From: an uncultured Granulosicoccaceae bacterium
Lineage (GTDB): Bacteria; Pseudomonadota; Gammaproteobacteria; Granulosicoccales; Granulosicoccaceae
NCBI GenBank assembly: GCA_938007995.1
Contig: CALLLW010000010.1
Span: 117,778-181,777 of the forward strand
Direction: 5' to 3'
Length of the DNA stretch: 64,000 nt
In this document: piece after piece, positions 43,973-52,356 of the stretch
Layout: each line of letters opens with the position of its first letter
Position numbering within the stretch: the first letter of the stretch is position 1
Translations under genes and position numbers: made by a program
The notes under the pieces: generated by a model
The model's database searches: none
What the model saw: the letters and a program-made list of their open reading frames with translations, nothing else
What the model was told of the DNA's origin: nothing

Positions 43973-45577
43973 ATGTCTACAACTGTCACCCGCAGGCAGC
44001 GTTCGCTACTTGCCAGCGCCATCACAACACTGCTTGTTAGTAGTGTCGCGACGGCATCAAGTCACCGCGAAGCACCGTACATCACGCAAAACCCGAAGGT
44101 AGATGCCACAGATTTCTATCTGTTCAACAGCTACGAGCCCGGTCGAGAAGACTATGTCACTCTGATTGCCAACTACGTGCCGCTACAGGACAGTTACGGT
44201 GGCCCTAATTATTTCACGATGGATCAAAATGCGGCTTACGAGATTCACATCGACAACGACGGTGACGCGATTGAGAATATCACCTTCAGATTCACCTTCG
44301 ACAACGCTTTGCCTGCCAATGGAGAAGGTGTAGCGCTAACTATTGGTGATCAGCAAGTTGCCGTGCCGTTGAAAGCGGTGGGACCTGTCTCCGAGAACGA
44401 TCAATCTGCTGCAAACTTCGCCGAATCATTCAGTTTAAGTGTGATTGAAGGTGACAGACGATCAGGAAGCATCAGTATGGCCACTGACGGGTCTACCGGT
44501 GCGACCACATTTGCCAAACCATTTGACTACATTGGCACCAAAACCCTCGGCTCTGCAGAAGAATATACGCGGTACGTCACCAGCCTGACAAACTCCGGCA
44601 GTGTGTTTCACGACGTCAACATCGCATCCTGTGGTAACGCTTCTGCCGCTCGCGTTTTTGTTGGTCAACGAAAAGATTCGTTTGCAGTAAACCTTGGACG
44701 CATATTTGACCTAATTAATCTTGATCCAATAAATATTGAGGATAGTGTCAGTAACGATGATCTGGCCGATAAAAACATCACAACAATTGCCCTTGAAGTC
44801 CATAAAAGCTGCTTGATCGGGAATGGGAATGGGAATGGTGTAGTAGGAGCATGGACTACGGCAAGTAAGCCACAAGTCAACATATTAAACCCGACTGGCA
44901 CTTTTGAAACTCCGGAAGTCGCAGGCGGTGCCTGGACGCAGCTATCAAGGTTGGGAAACCCACTGGTCAACGAGGTTGTTATTGGTCTACGCGACAAAAA
45001 TCTTTTTAATAGCAGTGAGCCCAAAGATGACGGTCAATTTGCAACTTACGTAACACATCCAACGCTACCCGCAATTATCAACGCAGTATTCAACGGCAAT
45101 AGTGAGCTCAGCGGAGACAGCATCGCACCGAACAATCTACCAAGGGGAGACCTTGTTGCTGCATTCCTGACGGGCGTGGAAGGCGTCACCCAAATGAGTA
45201 ATGTCACCGCCTCTGAAATGCTTCGCCTAAATACAGGTATCGCAGCGACAGCAAGAGACGCTCAATCTAATCTTGGTGTGGCTGCCGGTGATCTCGCCGG
45301 ATTTCCAAATGGCCGACGCCCCGGTGACGATGTGGTCGATCTGGCGTTACGTGCTGTAATGGGTGCGTTTTGTCATGGTATTGCAGTTGACCTGAATGGT
45401 GACGGCAATATCGATGATCAGGATAACTTGCTGCTTTGTGGTGCCACTGCCGAAGAAAGTCGAACTGCTGCACCCGTTGGAACTGTGGGATTCAGAGATG
45501 GTGCGCCTCAAAATTCACAGCAGTTCATGAATGCATTTCCTTATCTGAACACGCCTATCCCGGGCTCTGCCAACTAA
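43973..45577 (+). CDS. DUF4331 family secreted protein
   Basis: 534 residues from ATG 43973, with CAGGAG six bases upstream; upstream codons lack a ribosome site. A signal peptide (TRRQRSLLASAITTLLVSSV, then ATA) is followed directly by the DUF4331 start SSHREAPYITQNPKVDATDF. Further family features: YVTLIANYVPLQDSYGGPNY, then EIHIDNDGDAIENITFRF and IALEVHKSCL. A dockerin/EF-hand-like calcium-loop sequence (DLNGDGNIDDQDNLLLCG) is near residue 490. Function of DUF4331 is unknown; it is common beside ECF sigma/anti-sigma genes, as here. It begins a run of three secreted-protein genes. Confidence 0.9.
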   Translation: MSTTVTRRQRSLLASAITTLLVSSVATASSHREAPYITQNPKVDATDFYLFNSYEPGREDYVTLIANYVPLQDSYGGPNYFTMDQNAAYEIHIDNDGDAIENITFRFTFDNALPANGEGVALTIGDQQVAVPLKAVGPVSENDQSAANFAESFSLSVIEGDRRSGSISMATDGSTGATTFAKPFDYIGTKTLGSAEEYTRYVTSLTNSGSVFHDVNIASCGNASAARVFVGQRKDSFAVNLGRIFDLINLDPINIEDSVSNDDLADKNITTIALEVHKSCLIGNGNGNGVVGAWTTASKPQVNILNPTGTFETPEVAGGAWTQLSRLGNPLVNEVVIGLRDKNLFNSSEPKDDGQFATYVTHPTLPAIINAVFNGNSELSGDSIAPNNLPRGDLVAAFLTGVEGVTQMSNVTASEMLRLNTGIAATARDAQSNLGVAAGDLAGFPNGRRPGDDVVDLALRAVMGAFCHGIAVDLNGDGNIDDQDNLLLCGATAEESRTAAPVGTVGFRDGAPQNSQQFMNAFPYLNTPIPGSAN

Positions 45578-45594
45578 CGCTGGAGTGATAGATA

Positions 45595-46026
45595 ATGAAA
45601 CAAGCTTTAAGGCTCATGGCGCTTGCGAGTGGCATTGCACTAGTTGTAGGTTGCTCAAATGGTTCGAACGACAACAACGACACAAACGACGGTGCAGACA
45701 ACACCATTGACACTGGAAACAACGTCGATAACGGCACTGACACTACCGAGATCGACGGGAACGATACTGACGGCAGTGGTAATGAAGGAAGCGACACTGA
45801 CGGGGACAGTGGTACGGTCGATTGTGGTAGTGACGGAGCAGACACAAGTGTTCTAGGTGCGATCGGTGCTCAGGCACGTGAGTCTGATCCTGCCGATATC
45901 GATGTCACAGCATTGTCAGCGACACTTGGAAACCTGGCTAACGGCTGTGCTCAAGCTGACCCTGCCCTGGTTAACGAGGGTGAAAGCGTCAACGATGTCA
46001 TTATGCGTATCAACACAAGAGGATAA
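45595..46026 (+). CDS. Small Asp/Asn/Gly-rich lipoprotein
   Basis: 143 residues, 17 bases after the DUF4331 stop, with GGAGTGA before the ATG. Signal peptide MKQALRLMALASGIALVVGC with lipobox VVGC. Residues 22-80 are an acidic low-complexity tract (DNNDTNDGADNTIDTG, EIDGNDTDGSGNEGSD) that could bind calcium or act as a flexible spacer. The end has a small cysteine-containing domain (LGNLANGCAQADPALVNEGE). No family recognised. Co-transcription with the DUF4331 gene is likely. Confidence 0.75.
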   Translation: MKQALRLMALASGIALVVGCSNGSNDNNDTNDGADNTIDTGNNVDNGTDTTEIDGNDTDGSGNEGSDTDGDSGTVDCGSDGADTSVLGAIGAQARESDPADIDVTALSATLGNLANGCAQADPALVNEGESVNDVIMRINTRG

Positions 46027-46211
46027 ACCGTTGTTAGCATCAATCCCTTCAGGATACACCTGGAGGGGTATTTACAAATTCATATCTTATTGTTGCATTA
46101 TTGCGAGATAATTCGAGCCTGCGGGTGATACCGCGCCTGCAGGTTCAAACTTGTAATTCACAAAATTTTCGCGATGGCCGATACCTTGTGTCTGCAACAG
46201 GGAACTCTGCC

Positions 46212-46796
46212 ATGAAATTACGCTTTTCTCATCTGCTATTACCACTCACCCTGTTCGCGCTCGCAGCTTGTGACGATATCACGCTCACTCACGTTGATGT
46301 TGACGAGCCATTGCCGGAAACTACGGTCCAGGGCATTGGTTTGAGTGCATCACTACCGCTGACGCTCGCTTCAATTCCAATGGATGTGACTGCTCAGGAG
46401 TCTTTCGACGAGGAAGATTTTGACTACGTGACCGGAATCACGCTCGACAAATTCACAATAGCGATTACCGCAAAATCAGACGACCCACAATACGATGGCT
46501 TTGAAGACGGTAACAGGGATAATTTCGATTTCATATCAGATCTTGAGGTCTCCATACACGCTCGCTTTGGCGGTGAAGATCGATCCGTAGTAATCGCACG
46601 CCTCAGTGCTGATGATCCACAAATTGCATCATCTGCCAGATCACTTCGCCTGCAGACTACAAACATTGACATTCTAGATTTCGTCGAGGCCGACAACGGC
46701 TATGAAGTGAGAGTGCAGGGAAGTGGCAATGTGCCAGCAGACGATGTCATTTTTACAGGTAATGCCGGATATCGGGTTGGGATTGGGTTCAGATAA
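46212..46796 (+). CDS. Lipoprotein of unknown function
   Basis: 194 residues from ATG 46212 (AGGGAA upstream). The frame runs on upstream to 46101 but those codons have no ribosome site. Signal peptide MKLRFSHLLLPLTLFALAAC gives lipobox LAAC, Cys20. The mature part looks like a single beta-rich domain with an acidic loop (ESFDEEDFDYVTGITLDKFT, FEDGNRDNFDFISDLEV, then a closing GNAGYRVGIGFR). No family recognised. Third gene of the DUF4331 run. Confidence 0.7.
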   Translation: MKLRFSHLLLPLTLFALAACDDITLTHVDVDEPLPETTVQGIGLSASLPLTLASIPMDVTAQESFDEEDFDYVTGITLDKFTIAITAKSDDPQYDGFEDGNRDNFDFISDLEVSIHARFGGEDRSVVIARLSADDPQIASSARSLRLQTTNIDILDFVEADNGYEVRVQGSGNVPADDVIFTGNAGYRVGIGFR

Positions 46797-46919
46797 CAAA
46801 ACCTGTGACAAACAATACATAGCAACTCGCAAAAACAAGGGCGCAACAGTGGCTGAGATTGCAACGCCGGCTCTTTAGTCACAAAAAACCAAACCGTGCG
46901 CTGGTGTAGCCAAACGTGT

Positions 46920-46954
46920 CAGTACACAAAGTGAACTCTGTACTTTGTGTACTG
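46920..46954. other. 13-bp perfect dyad between convergent genes
   Basis: CAGTACACAAAGT (46920-46932) is exactly complementary to ACTTTGTGTACTG (46942-46954), with a nine-base loop. It lies in the space between the lipoprotein gene and the fused fatty-acid gene, whose ends face each other. There is no T-run on either side, so it is not a normal terminator, though it could be a bidirectional one of weak type, or a binding site. Confidence 0.7.
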
Positions 46955-47055
46955 ATGCACTCACCTTGATATCTGGCAGTGGTTACAGGGATTCAGTAGG
47001 CATCTATAATCGCTACGGCACGTAAATCGAGGTACCGTTCTTTACATGAATTCTT

Positions 47056-49020
47056 CTAGTCTGTAGTTGCAGCAAACATAGGGCCTCCACGCCAGCGCGG
47101 GAATCCGTAGCCATTTACCATAACAACATCGATGGCTTCAGCAGATGCGGCAAAGCCTTCTTTTACAATCGCTTTGCCTTCAGTATTTATCTGCTCAAGT
47201 ATCTGGCTCATGATTTCAACTTCAGTAAAAGATCGCCGGACTATATTTTTACGTGTCGATTCAGATTCGATCAGCTGTTCTACCCACGCATCGCGTTCAG
47301 CCGTTTTGCCATCACTGTATTGATAGTATCCGCTGCCGGTTTTCCGCCCGAATCGCTCAGCCTCGCAAAGTTTATCGGCGATATCAACATATCTGGATGC
47401 GCTTTTTTCTTCAGCTGACAGTTGCGTACGCATTGCCCACCCAATATCGAGACCCGCCAGATCCTGCATCTCGAATATTCCCATAGGAAATCCGTAATTT
47501 TTCATCGCACTGTCAACCTCAAAGGGCAGGGCGCCGTCTTCGATTAGATATTCAGCGGTTCTTCGATACGCTGACATAATTCGATTGCCGATAAAGCCTT
47601 TGCAGTCTCCAGCTGGAACCGCGATTTTCCCGGTCTGTTTTGCAAACTTTATTGCGCTGGCCAGTACATCAGGTGCAACCGCTTCTGTTCGAATGACTTC
47701 AAGCAGCTTCATAATATGAGCCGGAGAGAAATAGTGTAATCCCACCACCCGCGATGGATCCTTTACCAGATTAGCTATGCCTGAAATATCTAAATAAGAA
47801 GTATTTGACGCAAGAATTGCCGCAGGCTTAGTTACTTTATCAAGCTCATGAAATACTTCTGTTTTAACACTCATGTCTTCAAACACAGCTTCAATTACCA
47901 GGTCTGAATCCTTCAGTGCCGTATATCCGGTCGAAGTGCCAAAGCGCTTAAGAGCAGATGATTGCTCCTCTGCGGTTATAATGCCACGATCACAGGCTGC
48001 AGTAAGATTGCTTTCTACTTTGATCACAGCGCTTTTTATCGAGGCATCATTTTTCTCTATCATGATGACTTTAAAGCCATTGAGCAGGGCAGAAGTGGCG
48101 ATACCTGTTCCCATGGTGCCGCCGCCAACCACGCCAACTTCTTCTATTGTACGGCTGTTCACTGCTTTTAATTCAGGTACTCTCGAGACGGTGCGCTCTG
48201 CAAAGAACAGATACCTGAGTGCCTTTGATTGATCACTATCGCGCAGTTTTTGAAACGCCTGCTGTTCTTGTAACAATGCTTCTTCTGCAGGCAGTTCAAT
48301 GCTACGACGTAGCGCCTCTGTGGCTTCAGCAGCGGCAAACTGACGTTTGTTGCTAAACGTAGTTAGAGATTGTTGCAGTTGCTCATGGCTCAGTGGTTCT
48401 ATAACAGGTGACTGGATTAGCGGCAGTCGTTGACTGCTAAAAGCGTTGCTGGTGATAAATAATTCGGCGGATTCAAGCAGGTTTTGCGGGTGCGAAATTA
48501 TTTCATCTACCAGCCCGTTGTTTTTGGCTGTAGTGGCATCCACTGGATTGCCGCTGGTAATTAGTTTTAGAGCATCTTGCATGGCAATAATACGCGGCAA
48601 CCTGACGGTGCCGCCTGCACCGGGAATAAGGCCGAGCTTGACCTCAGGGAACCCCAGCATCGTCTTGGTATCTGCAATACGAAAGCGACAACCCAGTGCT
48701 AATTCAAGCCCGCCGCCGAAAACTGAGCCATGTAAGACAGCCACCCATGGTATTCGCGCACGCTCTATCTGACTGACAACATCAGACAGTATCGGTGTTG
48801 CCGGTGGTTTGCCAAACTCTTTGATGTCAGCACCGGCAACAAAAGTAGCACCGGCACAGGTCAAAATAACAGCTTGTAGCGTTTGATTTTCATTTGTCTG
48901 CCTGACTGCTTGTGCCAGCCCTGAACGCACAGCATGTGAGCTCGCGTTTACAGGCGGATTGTCGATTGTAACGATGGCCAGACTCTGTTTAATCGTAACT
49001 GTGATCGCTGCCGAACCCAT
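47056..49020 (-). CDS. Fused enoyl-CoA hydratase / 3-hydroxyacyl-CoA dehydrogenase (FadJ-like, shortened C-terminus)
   Basis: 654 residues. N-terminal crotonase domain: VTIDNPPVNASSHAVRSGL, oxyanion loop GATFVAGADIKEF, catalytic region GGGLELALGCRFRIAD and GFPEVKLGLIPGAGGTVRLP. NAD domain from about 300: VGVVGGGTMGTGIATSALLN, then EAVFEDMSVKTEVFHELDKV and the dehydrogenase catalytic HYFSPAHIMKLLEVI. It should carry out two steps of beta-oxidation. The last C-terminal domain ends abruptly at YGFPRWRGGPMF, AATTD; related proteins run on for about 40 residues more. So the C-terminus seems truncated by a stop, whether or not activity is kept. Confidence 0.88.
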   Translation of the reverse strand: MGSAAITVTIKQSLAIVTIDNPPVNASSHAVRSGLAQAVRQTNENQTLQAVILTCAGATFVAGADIKEFGKPPATPILSDVVSQIERARIPWVAVLHGSVFGGGLELALGCRFRIADTKTMLGFPEVKLGLIPGAGGTVRLPRIIAMQDALKLITSGNPVDATTAKNNGLVDEIISHPQNLLESAELFITSNAFSSQRLPLIQSPVIEPLSHEQLQQSLTTFSNKRQFAAAEATEALRRSIELPAEEALLQEQQAFQKLRDSDQSKALRYLFFAERTVSRVPELKAVNSRTIEEVGVVGGGTMGTGIATSALLNGFKVIMIEKNDASIKSAVIKVESNLTAACDRGIITAEEQSSALKRFGTSTGYTALKDSDLVIEAVFEDMSVKTEVFHELDKVTKPAAILASNTSYLDISGIANLVKDPSRVVGLHYFSPAHIMKLLEVIRTEAVAPDVLASAIKFAKQTGKIAVPAGDCKGFIGNRIMSAYRRTAEYLIEDGALPFEVDSAMKNYGFPMGIFEMQDLAGLDIGWAMRTQLSAEEKSASRYVDIADKLCEAERFGRKTGSGYYQYSDGKTAERDAWVEQLIESESTRKNIVRRSFTEVEIMSQILEQINTEGKAIVKEGFAASAEAIDVVMVNGYGFPRWRGGPMFAATTD

Positions 49021-49087
49021 GAATTTTTCTCTTGTTGAAGTATGTGAATGCTACGTTATATGTGATCTGTTTGGGTAGTGGTAAAAA

Positions 49088-49494
49088 CTGCAGGCACGTC
49101 TATAAGAAAGGGTGGATGCGCTGTCGCTTATGCCCCCCCTACGTAGTGTTGGTTTTAGTGAGTGCTGCTTTTGCATATGTGGGGGAACATCTACTCTCGC
49201 CGGTAGGGGATATAAGCTGGAGGCGCATCTACCAACTGCAGGCACATCCATGAAAAATGGTGGATGCGCTGTCGCTTATGCCCCGCTACGTAATGTTGGT
49301 AATGGTGAGTGCTACATTTGCATATATTGCAGGACAGCTACTCTCGCCGGTAGCGGATATAAGCTGGAGGCGCATCTACCAATTGCAGGCACGTCTGTGA
49401 AAAATGGTGGATGCGCTGTCGCTTATGCCCCCCCTACGTAGTGTTGGTTTTAGTGAGTGCTGCTTTTGCATATGTAGTGGGACATCTACTCTAT
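49088..49494. repeat. 148-bp tandem array (about 2.7 units) of REP/BIME-like sequence
   Basis: Units begin at 49088, 49236 and 49383 (CTGCAGGCACGTCT, CTGCAGGCACATCC, TTGCAGGCACGTCT), with periods of 148 and 147 bases. Each unit contains GGTGGATGCGCTGTCGCTTA plus a CCCTACGTAG-like arm and, about 100 bases later, GTAGGGGATATAAGCTGGAG plus GCGCATCTACCA, i.e. the same inverted arms as the 13.3-kb and 19.4-kb repeats. The spacer (GTGAGTGCTGC, TTTGCATAT) is conserved as well. It fills the space between the fatty-acid gene and puuA. The remaining bases 49495-49614 carry the puuA leader. Confidence 0.85.
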
Positions 49495-49614
49495 CTGACA
49501 GAATTCGCCGATGCCATTCTGTAAAACGATGCGGTATTGACGCAGGTAACCATTTACGTCACATTCCGCCGTCCGGTACCACATTATCCTGATAACAATC
49601 ACTGAAGGCTGGCA

Positions 49615-50964
49615 ATGTCTGAAAGCAGCATCTCCGACTGGCTCAACGCGCGACCTGAAATTGAAACGGTTTATGCCTGCGTTTGTGATTTGAACGGCAC
49701 CTTGCGCGGCAAGCGGCTTCCGGTGGCTCAGGCCTTGAAGGTCGAGCAGGGCAATCTTCGCATGCCTTTGTCGCTGATTAATGTTGATATCTGGGGGCGG
49801 GATATCGCAAACAGCGAGCTGGTTTTTGAATCCGGTGATGCAGATGGACTCTGTGAATACACTGGCCGCGAACTGCTGCCGATTACCTGGACCAGCAAAC
49901 CCGCAGCACTTGCCATGCTGTGGATGCGGCGTGAAAACGGCACACCGTTTGAGGGTGACCCGCGATGGGCTCTGGCAAAGGTGCTTGAGCGTTACGCAGC
50001 ACTGGGTTTAGAGCCTGTGGTAGCGACCGAGCTGGAGTTCTATCTGTGTGAGCCCGGTGAATCACGCCCGCTGGCACCGAGGTCGCCGCTTACCGGTAAG
50101 CGGCTGGATTCAGATGGCGTGCTTTCGCTCGATGAATTACAACAGTTTGATGCATTTCTGAATGATGTTTATGCAGCCTGCGCCGCACACGATATTCCAG
50201 CGGATGGCGCGATATCAGAAAACGGTGCCGGTCAGTTCGAGATCAACATGATGCACAGTGCAGACCCGTTACGTGCAGCTGATAATGCCGTACTGTTCAA
50301 GCGTCTCGTGCGCGGCATTGCCCGCCAGCACGGATTTGCCGGTACCTTTATGGCTAAACCCTATGGCGAGCGCTCAGGCAGTGGTTTCCATGTGCATTTC
50401 TCATTGCTGAATAAAGAAGGCGTTAACGTCTTTGACGATGGTAGTGAGCAAGGATCACCGTTAATGCTAAATGTTGTGGCTGGTTTGTTGGCCACCATGC
50501 ATGAAAACACATTGACATTCGCACCACACGAGAACTCTTATCGACGGTTACAACCAGGCGCGCATGCACCAGGCAACATTGGCTGGGGATATGAAAACCG
50601 TACTGCGGCAATACGCATACCGGGTGGCAGTCATCAGGCCCGACGCATTGAACACCGGGTGGCCGGTGCTGATGCAAATCCCTATCTGGTTTTCGCCAGT
50701 ATTCTAGGCGGGGCTTTACTTGGTATTGAACAGAACATGACACCCGCTGAACCGATTGTCGGTGATGCTTATAGTCAGGACCTGGCGCTTCTGCCGGTAA
50801 ACTGGGTCAGTGCCATTCAAGCCTTCGCGCATGGTGAGCACGTGCAGCATATATTTACAAAACAACTCCAAACACTATTAGTGCAGTGCAAAACCCAGGA
50901 AATGCAGCGTTTTGCGCGTGAAGTTACCGACTTCGAGTATCACTCTTACCTGGAAGTGGTGTAA
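49615..50964 (+). CDS. puuA: Gamma-glutamylputrescine synthetase-like glutamine synthetase family protein
   Basis: 449 residues. GS-family signatures: an N-terminal beta-grasp (VCDLNGTLRGKRLPVAQ), then the ATP/metal region GAGQFEINMMHSADPLRAAD, PYGERSGSGFHVHFSLLNKE, and HENSYRRLQPGAHAPGNIGW, with the conserved NRTAAIRIPGG arginine loop. PuuA links glutamate to putrescine, the first step of putrescine breakdown. It is followed directly by the PuuB oxidase gene, sharing one base (TAATG), which supports the assignment over other GS-like ligases. No adenylylation Tyr motif of true GlnA was found. GS-like proteins for other amines cannot be excluded. Confidence 0.85.
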   Translation: MSESSISDWLNARPEIETVYACVCDLNGTLRGKRLPVAQALKVEQGNLRMPLSLINVDIWGRDIANSELVFESGDADGLCEYTGRELLPITWTSKPAALAMLWMRRENGTPFEGDPRWALAKVLERYAALGLEPVVATELEFYLCEPGESRPLAPRSPLTGKRLDSDGVLSLDELQQFDAFLNDVYAACAAHDIPADGAISENGAGQFEINMMHSADPLRAADNAVLFKRLVRGIARQHGFAGTFMAKPYGERSGSGFHVHFSLLNKEGVNVFDDGSEQGSPLMLNVVAGLLATMHENTLTFAPHENSYRRLQPGAHAPGNIGWGYENRTAAIRIPGGSHQARRIEHRVAGADANPYLVFASILGGALLGIEQNMTPAEPIVGDAYSQDLALLPVNWVSAIQAFAHGEHVQHIFTKQLQTLLVQCKTQEMQRFAREVTDFEYHSYLEVV

Positions 50965-52274
50965 TGGCATTTGCAGCAAACTCATACGCTGGCGATGGAC
51001 ATCACACCGCAAGCTACTACGCCGCATCGGCAAACCCGACACCAGCACGCACAGGTTTAACAGGTGGTCAGCAAATTGATATTTGTATCGTTGGCGCAGG
51101 TTACAGCGGCTTGTCTACAGGTCTGCATCTGGTTGAAAAGGGTTATAACGTCGCGATCATTGAAGGGGCTCGTGTGGGTTGGGGCGCTTCAGGACGCAAT
51201 GGCGGACAAATAGTCAACGGGCTCAATGCAAGTCTGCAAACAATAAAGAAACGCTACGGGCAGGACACCGCAACGTTTGTTGCAGGGCTTGTGCAAGAGG
51301 GTGGTAATATCATCCGTGAGCGTGTTAAGACCTACAACATTCAGTGTGATCTAAAAGATAAAAATATATTCACTGGCCTGACCAAAGCGCACATGAAAGA
51401 GCTCGAAGAACGAGTGAAGTTATGGGCCAGCTACGGCATTGAGCATCAGGAAGTACTCGATAAACAGCAACTACGAGAGCATGTTAATTCAGAGCTTTAT
51501 GAAGGTGGCGTAATCGATCATTCAGGCGGGCATATGCACCCGCTAAATTTATGTTTGGGTGAAGCCGCAGCTTTTGAGTCGCTGGGTGGAAAAATCTATG
51601 AGATGTCCCCTGTGCTCTCTGTAGACACTGAAGCAACAGCTCCGGTGGTGCATACGGCAAACGGTTCGATGACCTGTAAAACACTGGTGCTCTGCGGTAA
51701 CGCCTACCTTGGTCCTGTGGTACCTGCATTGACGCCGCGAGTTATGCCGGTGTCCACACAGATGATGGCCACTGAGCCATTGGGCCAGGCACGTGCCAAT
51801 CAGCTGATTCCAACAGACGCCTGTGTTGAAGATATTCGTTACATCCTTGATTACTACCGCCTGTCTGCTGATCACAGATTACTGTTCGGTGGCGGCACTG
51901 TATATGGCGGCGCTGACCCGCGCGACATCGAAGCCAAACTTCGGCCCCATATGAACAAGGTATTCCCACAGCTGAAAGAGATAAAGATTGACTATGCATG
52001 GAGCGGTAACTTTGCGTTATCGTTTAGTCGGGTGCCGCAGATGGGGCGGATCGGCAACAACACCTATTACGCACACGGTTATTCCGGCCACGGAGTGACC
52101 GGTTCGCACACTTTTGGCAAAATACTGTCTGAAGCTATAGACAGTGATCTCAGCCGTTTTGATGTATTCAACAAAGTCCCGTGGTATCCGTTTCCGGGTG
52201 GCCATGTGTTCCGCGTGCCTTACTCTGTTATAGGTTCGTGGTGGTATGGGCTACGCGACAGACTCGGAGTTTAA
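50964..52274 (+). CDS. puuB: Gamma-glutamylputrescine oxidase-like FAD oxidoreductase
   Basis: 436 residues. FAD-binding Rossmann motif DICIVGAGYSGLSTGLHLVE near residue 32, then GASGRNGGQIVNGLNA typical of PuuB, and the end NTYYAHGYSGHGVTGSHTFG. PuuB oxidises gamma-glutamylputrescine to the aldehyde, releasing ammonia and peroxide. The ATG shares a base with the puuA stop codon, so the pair is an operon. Motifs LSFSRVPQMGRIGNNTYYAH match the FAD-domain of the DadA-like amine oxidases. Cytoplasmic. Confidence 0.9.
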   Translation: MAFAANSYAGDGHHTASYYAASANPTPARTGLTGGQQIDICIVGAGYSGLSTGLHLVEKGYNVAIIEGARVGWGASGRNGGQIVNGLNASLQTIKKRYGQDTATFVAGLVQEGGNIIRERVKTYNIQCDLKDKNIFTGLTKAHMKELEERVKLWASYGIEHQEVLDKQQLREHVNSELYEGGVIDHSGGHMHPLNLCLGEAAAFESLGGKIYEMSPVLSVDTEATAPVVHTANGSMTCKTLVLCGNAYLGPVVPALTPRVMPVSTQMMATEPLGQARANQLIPTDACVEDIRYILDYYRLSADHRLLFGGGTVYGGADPRDIEAKLRPHMNKVFPQLKEIKIDYAWSGNFALSFSRVPQMGRIGNNTYYAHGYSGHGVTGSHTFGKILSEAIDSDLSRFDVFNKVPWYPFPGGHVFRVPYSVIGSWWYGLRDRLGV

Positions 52275-52356
52275 AAACCGTTGAAGTAGTGGATACAGGC
52301 CCGCAGTAAATTAAACTCTACAAAACGGACCTGGCCATCAAATAACACCTCTGACT

